From assembly GCA_013054445.1 (NCBI GenBank), contig JAAMPI010000386.1:1-40090 (forward strand): a stretch of 40,090 nucleotides of DNA, written 5' to 3'. The position numbers were made by a program, and so were the translations under genes. This DNA comes from Cudoniella acicularis. Its lineage: Eukaryota > Ascomycota > Leotiomycetes > Helotiales > Helotiaceae. Below, piece by piece: positions 20,474-29,439 of this stretch; the first letter of the stretch is position 1; every line of letters begins with the position of its first letter. The notes beneath the pieces are model-generated. The model searched no databases. It was not told the origin of the DNA and worked only from the letters and a program-made list of their open reading frames with translations.

Positions 20474-22223
20474 GTCAGACCTCAAAAGTAGCCCGAAGTC
20501 CCGTTGCCTTATAAGGGAGCACCCAACGGGAGTCAAGGTTGTCCAGGCAGTCAGGAAGGACAAAAGCTAGGTAATACGAAGACAGATGGCGTTGGTCATG
20601 TCATAATACTACCATTCAGCGGAAGTGGGGGTTCCTTAGCAAGAATTGAATGTGGGCTAAAATGGGACTAATACTTTACCAAAGGGTGATAGCATGAGAA
20701 TGATTTTCGACTGATATTAGCAAGATGATAATACGAATATCGATTTCTTATTTAGTTTCCCTGAATCAGATCATCGAAAGTGCTACCTACTGTCTTTTAA
20801 TTTTTCTTTTGTAAGTATCTTAGCTAAGTATCTCTTTTATATGATATTTTTAAGTGCCTCTCTTATCATGAGTACCTCTCCTATTGTGAGTGTCTCTCCT
20901 CTCGAGATATATCTATTAAGCCATTTCTGAGTATCTCTATTTGTGAGTGCCTCTCGGAAGGGAGATACTCGGAAATGGTTCTTGGATAGATATATAGGAA
21001 GCCATAGATATCTGCAAAAGGAGAGATACTCAGCTAAGATATCCACAGAAAGAGAGATAGTTAAAAATAGTCTAATGGACAGATATTTAAAAAGGTAGAG
21101 ACACTCACAAGTCATAATAGAGTGTCGCGGGATCAAGAAAATATTATAGTTAGGAACGAGAGAATATTTTTTTTTCTTTATATAAACTATAACTAGATCT
21201 TCCCTCCTTCACTGTAATCTTGTTGACTGAGGTTATTCCTAACTTTGCGATCTATTTCTTTGATATTGACTCTCTCCTCCAAGTAAAAATACCTCTCGTT
21301 AAAATTTTACCACTTTATAAATAACACAGGAAGCTGATTTTCCGCAGACCACTGACATATAGACATAGGGAAACTTGCCCTTGTAGTGATTACTTACTAG
21401 TATTAATACTATCGAATCCTGGATTTTCCGAAGAATACTAGTATTAACATTGACAAACCTGACGATCCGGATAGTGCTTGTTGCTATTGATAAGCTAGAA
21501 AGTTTTATATTCAAAAATCGGAAAACTAGAAAACCTGGTTGAGGCTCTGATTACCTTGTTTAAGGAATTATAATTAGTAATTTTCTGGGCAAGAACTTGT
21601 CCGTGCACTCGGTCGATGTTATATTGACCGCTTATATAGCACTCTTCTTCACCAAACAGCGGCTGTTATGCTGCTCATACCGTTGGTACAACTGTGAGTT
21701 TTTGATTGAAAATTTTTTATAGAGATCAGTATCACAATCATACACTCAAAAACATGCACCAAAATTTCAATCTTTCATTTTCATGGAAAGGAAAATCATG
21801 CCTCAAATTCCTTAAACCTAGAACCTATCTACCTAATCCCATCGCATCCCATTGTTCTTTAAAGAGCGCAGGAAAAGCCATCCATCCAATTGCATGGAAG
21901 CCTTTCGGGTATCGCGCATCCTCCCATCAGCCAATGCATGCCTTCGAGAAAAAAAAAGAGAAAACTCAAATACCAGAAAGCTTCTCCTGATGAGACACAA
22001 CGCTATGTCTGCGCGCACGATCATTTCCATGATCACCATGCAAAATCTCGGGTTCACCGTGGTGAGCTGCGAAGACTGAGGGTGGGACTTTGGAGGCGTC
22101 GTGGACGTCGCGGTTTGTGGTTGTGTCTCTGTTGGGAAGTTTGTTAGCGTAGGTGTTTCAGTGGGGATAGAGAGGATTGGAGGGAGAGGAACTTTTGGGG
22201 TTGTACCTAAAATTATGAATGAC
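20474..22223. other. AT-rich gene-poor region
   Basis: No gene is supported. The centre (20812-21130) holds a cluster of short inverted motifs described separately. Frames at 21706-22325 are short, overlapping and without family features. Confidence 0.5.
20812..21130. repeat. Cluster of GAGTATCTCTC-like motifs in inverted arrangement
   Basis: Variants of GAGT(A/G)(T/C)CTCT occur about six times on the plus strand between 20825 and 20955. The reverse complement (GGAGAGATACTC and variants) occurs about three to four times between 20960 and 21110. The outer parts match as well: ATCTTAGCTAAGTATCTCT on the left against the complement of GAGATACTCAGCTAAGAT near 21022-21040. It looks like a degenerate, imperfect inverted repeat of about 300 bp, possibly an eroded miniature element. 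Confidence 0.55.
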
Positions 22224-23904
22224 CTACGTGTAAGTCTTGTTTCCGCCGTATGTCTTGGAACCGTCGAGGTCCGCATCAACGCGCTTTTTTGCGTTAGTGG
22301 AAATCCAAATTTTGAGAAGGGGTGAGGGGAGACGAACTGGATCGAGCTTGTTCATAATATCTGAGTTATGCTTTGAAAGGTATTAGTTTTGGAATTTAAA
22401 AGGTGGTAGAAGCCAAAGTAGTTTAGAGTTTTAGGGCTGATGAGAAGCAGGCGGTATCGACACCCATGACAGCCCCCAGTCTCTCGCACAGAAATATGGG
22501 AACTTGAGATGAGAAAACTTACAGGACCAGCTGTGTTCTGTGCAGTTCCTGAGCCTAGAGTTGCGTGGCTTCCGGAAACTCCACCGATACCTGCGGTTGT
22601 GGTATGAGCACCGTGGCGATTTCCAGGACCGGAGAGATCACTATCGACTCTAGGATCTATCTTATTGGCTAGATTGGACTACAGAACGAAGAATTGGTTA
22701 GTGAGATGTTCGCTTTTCTTGGGTGAGGCGGAAAGTTGAAGGGATATGTTGGTAGAAGATTTCTCAACCACAATTAAAAATGATGAATTTTAAGATGGTA
22801 GAGGAACAAGGGGCTTACCTGATGTGGTCCTGCGTTGGTCGATTGAGAAATACCGCCAGTTGTGCCTGTATTGGTTCCTGTGTATCCGGTGGATGTGTTT
22901 GTGGCCATGCTGTCAACGCGGGGATCAAGCTGCAAAACGTAGAATCAGTACAGTCTTTTTTTTCGAGATATTTTAAGTGAAAATGGGTTGGGGAAGAGTA
23001 GTTTGAGTGGTCGGAGGAGTTTGGACTTCTCAAACGTGTCTGTCTTGTAGTACAAAAAAATGGAGCAGTTCGATGATTCGTACCTTGTTGGCAAGATTTG
23101 ACTACCAAATCGGTCAGCACGTGCTATTCCTCATTTTCTCAGCCAAAGCATGATGTCAACTTACAGAGTGAGGAGTGGTAGTTGAGCCTGTGGTTCTACC
23201 CAAACCAGTGCTAGTGGTGGTTGAGCCTGTGTTGCCACCTAGACCAGTGCCAGTGCCGTTATAGCCACCTGTGGTGTTTTGTGTGCCGTAGGTTCCCGTA
23301 CCAGCACCAACACCAGTTGCCGTGCCGTGGGTGCCATGGTGATGATGACCTGTGGTTGAGTGGGCACCAAGTCCGGTTCCTGTGGCGACAGTTCGAGAAC
23401 CACTTCAGAAGTTAGTACAATGCTTTTTTTTTCTTTTGGAAAGCGAAGAAAGGGTGAAATATTCTCCAAACCACTTCAAGGAGTGAGTTCACAGGCGCAG
23501 TGCGTGATTTTCTATTCTTTTTTAAAGAGGGCCGGAGGGCACTTCCACTCTATACCGAGGGGACAAGAAAGCAGAATACGAACTCGAGGTCAGAATCAAA
23601 TCTGGGATCAGCAGCCTTCCGAGAAGTTAGCTCTATGTTTTCGGGGGCGGAGCGGGAGAAGGGAAGCAGAAAGTATAAGCCTTCCCAACCACATAAATTG
23701 GGAAGATAAAGTGAAGGGACAAGGAAAAAGGCTGCTTACGTTGGCAACACGAGAGTTGTGAGGTCCGGCAACTCCCTCCGCGGTACCATGGTGGTGAGTA
23801 GTCGGATGGGTAGAAGTGTTTGTGGTCGTGCTGGTGGTATGGGTGGCTGATGTACCTGTGGTGCCGATGTGGAGCTTATCCTTGATCTTATCCATGGTCG
23901 ACAT
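22224..23904 (-). CDS. Modular repeat protein (GPHxSN-ANK-DPRVDSD modules), eight exons
   Basis: Exons: 23904-23740, 23615-23584, 23402-23165, 23101-23084 (18 nt), 22929-22819, 22678-22523, 22370-22338, 22283-22224. Every junction has GT-AG ends, and all phases close to 270 residues ending in TYT. The N-terminus (MSTMDKIKDKLHIG) has no signal peptide, so the protein is probably intracellular. Four modules follow the pattern GPHxS, N(L)ANK, DPRVDSDLDG: module 1 has ANAADPRFDSDLDG, module 2 LANKLDPRVDS, module 3 LANKIDPRVDSDL, module 4 IMNKLDPRVDADLDG. Thr/Gly/His-rich linkers join them. The module repeat is what identified the small exons. Proteins with this repeat are common in filamentous ascomycetes and I know of no established function; the hydrophilic Gly/Thr/His make-up resembles stress or desiccation proteins, an inference only. 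A strong TATA box lies 140 bases upstream. Confidence 0.82.
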
Positions 23905-25326
23905 GTTGGCGGTGTTGTATGATTGTATGAAATTGAAAGACTTGTGTGATTATTTGCAAAGTTTAAAGTTTTAAGTTCAAAGTTAATTGTGGTTGATTGA
24001 AGCTGTTAGAGAAAGAATTATGAACCAGCAAGTTTGAAGAAGCTTTTATACCCTTCGCACCTCCCAAAACAAGCCTCCATTCAAACCTGTTTTCCCAAAT
24101 AGGAAATTCCTATTACGCAATTCAGGCACGCAAAGACAATCTCAAACCACATTCACCAAAGAACTATACGACTCGCGAGGAGGCATCTGCGTCATACCCC
24201 GCAAAACACCCCGCAGATCCACTTCCCTGCCCGGTTTCTCCCCCTTTGCCAAGGCCTCTCAATTCTTGTAATTGGCCAGCAATTAATTCACAAGACTTCA
24301 AAGCTTTCAAATAGTGCTAAAAGGGAAATCGTCATAGTTGTGGCTGGAACGTCATAGGGGTGTGTGTGGCTGCAAGGCTGGCCAATCGGCTATGTAGATC
24401 TTTGCATCTGGGTGCTCGCATGTGTGGCTGATCGGAAACATGATGTGGCGGAGCGAAACTAGGGAATTTGAAAATGGTCAAGGGTCAACAACTGGTATAT
24501 GACAAAGAAGCTTTCCTATGCCTTAGTTGTATGGCTTTTGAGCGATCGCGATGCTCTTCGGATGTTTGAGATATTGCCAGATGACGTCGGACTTGGTGAG
24601 GAGTAAGCTCTAACTTGAGCGGCTTTCTACTGATTCTTAGGAGTCACCTCTCATCGCTGAGATTTCTGTTCATGTGTTCAAAACTCTTGCTTCGTAAAAG
24701 TTTACCGTGGTTCCTTACGCTGGCACTTGCAAGACAAATACACATATCTTGGAACCCCGTGGTGATGATGCACTGGTGGAAGTTGAATTGTATTTTGATA
24801 GGAGAGGGATGCCGCCGCAAATTCGAAGAAAATCGTTAATAAAAATAATGTCACATGAACATCGGAAGTATCTCCGAACTTGAATAAACCATTAAGAGCA
24901 CAGAGATTCTGTTTTCTGATTTTTGCAATATCTCGTTCTGTTTTGAGTTGATTCCCTCTCGAAACGTTTTAAATGTTCGGACTTCGACTCGTGGTACGAC
25001 GAAAAGCTCCGAAACCTGCCGCCATCCTGGCGCTCAGCTTCCGGCTCATAATGTCCCACAGTACCACACAGTAAAATCTAACAAGTACAATATGGATTCC
25101 CGCTGATCATATTGCAGCAGTTTTGATCCGACTGACTGCACACAGCTATGAGGAAAAATGAACCATTAACGCATTCACCAATCACTGATCCAAACTCATC
25201 ACCGTTCGAGGCGTGGACAAAGGTACCACACCAGTATGAGTCTGCACATAATCAGTACTGCAGTCATCGCTCGATATAATTGTGGAGAATGTAGAATGTC
25301 TTCTAATCGTACTGAAAAGGAGTGAA
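23905..25326. other. Intergenic region upstream of the modular repeat gene
   Basis: Contains the 5' flank of the modular repeat gene and, further right, moderately AT-rich sequence without a supported gene. A 74-codon frame at 24615-24839 shows no signature and is not called. Confidence 0.45.
24044..24050 (-). promoter_or_regulatory. TATA box of the modular repeat gene
   Basis: TATAAAA on the minus strand in context GGGTATAAAAGC, 140 bases upstream of the start codon at 23904. Two CCCCT/AGGGG pentamers (24241-24245 and 24356-24360) lie further upstream and would match stress-response element cores, but such five-base matches are weak evidence. Confidence 0.6.
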
Positions 25327-25521
25327 TTAACCGTTAGGCAAGTTGCAAGAAGCGCCATCGAGGTTGTCACAAGGACTTGGAAAACCAGCGTCATTCCCAA
25401 GTGTAATATTTACGGACTTCGGAGATTGGACTGAGCGCGTAAGGAAAGGGTTGCTCGTGGGATCAGCCATTGCGTGGAAGACAGAGGTGGTGAGGGCCGC
25501 GGCCACGAGCAAGAATTGCAT
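25327..25521 (-). CDS. Small secreted protein candidate (64 aa)
   Basis: The ATG at 25521 opens a signal peptide (MQFLLVAAALTTSVFHAMA) with a likely cleavage after AMA. The mature part is only about 45 residues, with two cysteines in PCDNLDGASCNLPNG at the very end, which could pair. A TATA box lies 124 bases upstream. A second frame just downstream (to 25182) reads into Ser/Thr-rich sequence; I could not join it with an intron of normal length, so the short form is given. Tiny secreted proteins without homology cues, sitting in repeat-bearing AT-rich sequence, are often effector-like, but nothing here proves that. I do not recognise a family. Confidence 0.55.
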   Translation of the reverse strand: MQFLLVAAALTTSVFHAMADPTSNPFLTRSVQSPKSVNITLGNDAGFPSPCDNLDGASCNLPNG

Positions 25522-25644
25522 GGTGATTTGATTTCGAGGAACGATTTGAAGTTTAAAGATAGTCTTGTGCTTGCCGCAAGTAATAGAGAAAAATCGGTGG
25601 ACCGGAAACTGATGAATAGTAGCTCACTCTCGAAGACTTGGGAG

Positions 25645-25651
25645 TTTTATA
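25645..25651 (-). promoter_or_regulatory. TATA box of the small secreted protein gene
   Basis: TATAAAA on the minus strand in context GGTATAAAACTCC, 124 bases before the start codon at 25521. Position and strand fit a core promoter. Confidence 0.55.
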
Positions 25652-26040
25652 CCTGAATCTTTTCGCATTAAATATAAATTTTTGGCAATAGACAGAAGCC
25701 TGTCGAGAAGTCGATTGAGGAATGCCTTTAACGGAACTGTGCATGGAAATGACAGATATGCTACATCGGAGAGATGCATTTGAATGGGAAGCTGCATTCG
25801 AACGGCAGGTGGATTTAAGCACATGACGTATCCGAAGTGCTTGCCGCATCGAGTCGTAAGGAGAGATTTAGGGAAGATGCAATGGGCTTCATGACTTCAA
25901 TTAATGTGGTTTGAATATATCCGAAGACACAATGCATAGGCAAACTTGACTGAAATATAATATAAGACGTTTCCGAAAGTGGTAAAAACAAGAGATATTC
26001 CGCAAGTACCGTATATTCTAGAGGAAAAAAGATAAAGCCT

Positions 26041-26630
26041 CTTCACCGCAAGTTCAAAAAACCAACACCACAATATTTCCGAGCTCTTATTCACCGGCGG
26101 TTGCGATTTCGACTCGTTTTCTGCTAGTTACCCGATCATTGAGGGGCCAAAATGTCTTACAGCGTCAAAGATTCCCGGAAAGCTGCCTCGCTCGTGGATA
26201 CATAAAAAAGCGGCACTCGACACTGTCGGGCATCTTACTAATCAAACTAATAATTATTCACAGGTACAGAGATATTGAGAAAATCAATACCCCTACTAGT
26301 CTTTTCATCTGTACTCTAGGGACAGGTTTTCATACCGCGAGATCTCGGACGGTTCAAAAAACTCACAGTTTATGAGTATCTCTCTTCGTGCACTAATCTT
26401 TTTTGCAACCGCGAGGCCAGAAAATAATGCAACAACGTTTGCGAAACTGATGAGATTAGCAATGACAAGAAAAGAAAAATAACAAAATATGTACTCCAAA
26501 GAAAGCTTATGAACCATCTTCACCGCTTCATAAATAAGGAGCTCAAAAATTTCAGCATCACTGATTTCGACTTTATTTCTGTGCGGGTACCCGGTCATGC
26601 AATGGCCACATCTTAAAGCATCAAAGACAC
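26041..26630 (+). repeat. Diverged direct duplication (about 115-130 bp, two copies)
   Basis: Copy 1 is 26041-26173 and copy 2 is 26517-26630. Shared blocks in the same order include CTTCACCGC, GAGCTC, GATTTCGACT, a TACCC(G)G(A/T)TCAT block, GGCCA and the final TCAAAGA. Many differences are transitions and there are indels. Weaker similarity continues on the left. This looks like an old repeat family member pair rather than coding sequence. Confidence 0.6.
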
Positions 26631-27038
26631 CAAAAATGCTAATTTAAGTCTCCCGCCAACGCATCTTGGTCGGCTCAAAAAGACCATATTTCTGCCTCGC
26701 GCTTAACCCATCTCGAACATCTTTCTAAGCATCCATTGTAAGTACTAAACGTTTCACAGCTCGTATTTGGAGAACTACTTTTTCAAAAACAAATGTAAGA
26801 GATGATTAAGTTAAACGAATGAATAGTCGGGAGAAAGAAACTCTCGGGTTAGAAGACGTAAGTAAGATTTTAATCCTGAGACTTTCGTTCGAAATGAGAC
26901 TTTGAAATATCCATTGCACTTGCAATTTGCACCAAGACCTCCAAGCGACCTACCTCACCAGATTCCATTCGAACGTGCTGCCCTCTCGCCAAATCATCAA
27001 TACAAAATATGTACACGTTTTCGAATTCTCTCTCGCAT

Positions 27039-28039
27039 CTACAAGTCTTTTCGGAAAACCTCAGTTCCCCACGGCTCGCTCGTCAAGTTCGTCAACCCAG
27101 CGATATTCTCGCATGTCTTCCTTCCACTCATGGGTCCAGGCGCGGGAATATTCACACCACCCTTCTCGTATATTCTTCCGGCATCCTTTCCAACATCGGC
27201 ACCACTCTTGACATTCTTATCCTCGCCAGTCAATGCACCCTTGCCACCCTCCGTTGTACCAATATCTTTCGCGCTCGCCTGTAATGCCTTCAATAATGCA
27301 ACGGTGCTTTCGGGGGTCAAATCTTCGTAGTAATCGTCGTTGATTTGAACCATGGGAGCATTAACACATGCGCCAAGACATTCGACTTCGACAAAGGTAA
27401 AGAGTCCATCTTCCGTAGTTTGTCCAGGCTTGATCCCGAGATGACCTTCAATTGCCTTCACAATCGCATCACTTCCACATCCGCCGAGCTGGCATGGAGT
27501 CTGTCAGATCTAGTCAGTTTCGCGCAGAGCTCAATCCATTCTCGACACATACTGTCGTGCAAGCCTGCAAATGCCACTTGCCGACTGGCGATCGGTTGTA
27601 CATCGTATAGAACGTAGCAACCTCGTAAACACGCATTGGTGGCATCTCTAACAATCTCGCAACCTCGTTCATGACGCTCAAGCTTGTAAATCCATGTTGT
27701 CGTTGCCCTAAGTCTAGCAATGGCATCACAGCAGCCTTCTTGTATTGTGGCGGGTATCGTTTGAGGATCTCGTCGATGAGCTTGTTGTTCTGCTCGGTGA
27801 ACTGGAAGGGGACCTTGGCATTGTTCTCGGAAGAGTCTCGATGCTATAATGAAGCTGTCAGTGGCGGCGTCCCAGGGCAAGGAGAGCTGCGGAGAGCTTC
27901 ATGGAGGAAGACTGACGACTTGAAGCGCATCACTAGCCATCCTCGAGCTAGCCGTGAAAGATCGGCATTGCGATCGTGAAGCTATGCGGGCTGGCCGAAA
28001 TGCGCTTCTGAAGAGATAGGGCGAGAGTTTGGATGCCAT
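27039..28039 (-). CDS. nuo24: NADH:ubiquinone oxidoreductase 24 kDa subunit (complex I, NDUFV2/NuoE)
   Basis: This subunit of the complex I N-module carries the 2Fe-2S cluster N1a on the matrix side. Three exons: 28039-27917, 27843-27553, 27500-27039; introns of 73 and 52 bp (27844-27916 and 27501-27552); phases close to 291 residues. The first 35 or so residues (Arg/Ser-rich, no acids: [17 protein letters not shown]) form a mitochondrial presequence. Family blocks follow in order: [60 protein letters not shown]. The four cluster ligands are present: Cys136 and Cys141 ([13 protein letters not shown]) and Cys179 and Cys183 (ECLGAC). The end ([20 protein letters not shown]) matches fungal orthologues. 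The second intron separates the first ligand from the second. Intact and of normal length; identification is firm. Confidence 0.96.
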
Positions 28040-28512
28040 TGTCGCGGTGAGGGAGCGCAATGGCTGTGGTGAGGTCGAGAATTGTTGTCGTTGATGATGG
28101 TGGATTTGAAATGTTCCAATCTGATTGGCGACGTCAGACTGCGGTTGTCTTCAGCACGCGCGAGCAGATCATAGCACGCCTATCTATTTAAACACTTTAA
28201 CAAAATAAAAAATAAAAAAACATCCCCTCTTCTCCTCTATACATATTCACAAAATGCCTTTGAGCAATTATCCTCAATATATCAATAATCTTTGCTTATA
28301 ATCGTACAAATTCAACTGGCCTCCCGTGGCTGCCATTTTGCAGAAGTCTTTGCCTTCATCTATTATTGAGCACTTCATCGCTAATTAGGATTTGGTTCAG
28401 ACTGCCAGATTTTGAAACTCGCTTTAATTTGCAACGTGGGTTTTCACCATAGATCGCTTTGATTTATGAAATTGATTGCCACTATCTGCAGAAATGTACT
28501 CCGTAATTCCCA
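28040..28512. other. Intergenic region upstream of the complex I gene
   Basis: Contains the 5' flank of nuo24 and the 3' flank of the pseudogene to the right, both minus strand. Rich in A/T around 28190-28290. No gene seen. Confidence 0.45.
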
Positions 28513-29439
28513 TCACTCTTCGCTTTCTACCTTTTTCATCGCTTCGACAGCTTCTCTGGCGGCTTCTCTCGTTCCCTCTTTAAGTTCCTCAACAGTGCTT
28601 ACCCATTTAAATCTCTCCCTCCAATACGCGAACCTCTCCTTTGACCAACCTCTTTTGCCCTTCCAATTGGTCGGGTTATGAGGATACTCGTCACCCATAG
28701 AACTATCTATCTCATAAATGCCTTTCGCGTTATGTATCATCCATTAGGCAGCTGCTGGCACTCTCCTATCTAGCCTCGTAGCACGGCTGATTTCAGGATT
28801 GCAGTTCGTCCATGGCGTTTTTTCAAGGGTGGTTCTTAACACGCCGCCCGCTCGTGGTCTCTCGTCCAGTCTGGGTGCTCGTGCCGAGTACTTAGAGATC
28901 TTTGCCGCGAAAGCATTGATGTTCGTCCATCCTTGAACCTTGCTGGCGCGTTCAAAGTCTGTGGAAGGCGGATCCTACCCTGATGATCAAATTTCATTTT
29001 GTCAGTCTATACCACTTTGCAATTGCGGTAGCTCAGGTTGCTAACTTACAACGGAAAACCCATTCCGTCAAATATTCTCGCAACCTTGCATGAACGCCAC
29101 ATAACCAGATGGCTCAGAAATTCTTTGACTTTCTACTGCTAATTCAACAAATTTATCATTTAACTCGGGAAATTGCTGAACCGCAGTGGCAAATGTGTGC
29201 CAGAGGCGATGATCGCTGTCTCGTACCGGCTTGCCGGGATGTTCCTCAAGGTACTTGACCGTAGGACCCATGAACTGTTTTGCAATCTGGGCAATCGGGA
29301 CTGTATTGTCCGTGAAAAGTTTCCTAAGAGCACCAGGAATGTCAGGTGCTGTCGTCGCGGGATATTGGTTCTGCTTTGGAAGAGAACCGTAGCTCCTTTC
29401 CTGAGCCGCAAGAAATTCTTCGTAGGTGGTAGTAGACAT
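28513..29439 (-). pseudogene. Disabled gene with two in-frame stops (tentatively DUF3632-like)
   Basis: Two exons, 29439-29050 and 28974-28513, with a normal 75-bp intron (GTAAGT...GGTAG). The two exons are in phase over 309 codons less the intron, about 283 residues, yet contain a TGA at 29070-29068 and a TAA at 28746-28744. The frame between and after the stops keeps coding character: DPPSTDFERASKVQGWTNIN, AFAAKI, then after the TAA WMIHNAKGIYEID and a C-terminus WSKERFAYWRERFKWVSTVE plus a charged helix. The pattern resembles the fungal DUF3632 family, a tentative match from memory. Both stops could come from C-to-T changes (CAA to TAA, CGA to TGA), the direction expected of RIP in ascomycetes. 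I tested for introns that would remove the stops and found none in phase. The left end (MSTTTYEEFLAAQE) is a good start. Confidence 0.7.

Larger units (their letters stand above)
25522..27038. other. AT-rich gene-poor region with a duplicated segment
   Basis: No supported gene. Frames of 60 to 98 codons overlap one another and have no family features. Two diverged copies of one segment lie at 26041-26173 and 26517-26630 (separate entry). The right end contains the 3' flank of the complex I gene. Confidence 0.5.

Noticed and set aside
25182..25326. 3' exon for the small secreted protein (Ser/Thr-rich frame to 25182)
   Set aside because: The only donor and acceptor pairs near the stop give introns of 20 to 30 bases or break the frame.
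28744..28746. An intron that would remove the TAA of the pseudogene (donor GTGCCA, acceptor CGAAAG)
   Set aside because: It would be only 40 bp long and leaves the frame out of phase, so it cannot rescue the gene.
29020..29060. GCGGTAGCTCAGGTTG, which looked like the start of a tRNA D-arm
   Set aside because: No matching B-box, anticodon arm or acceptor stem at the right spacing, and it lies inside the intron of the pseudogene.
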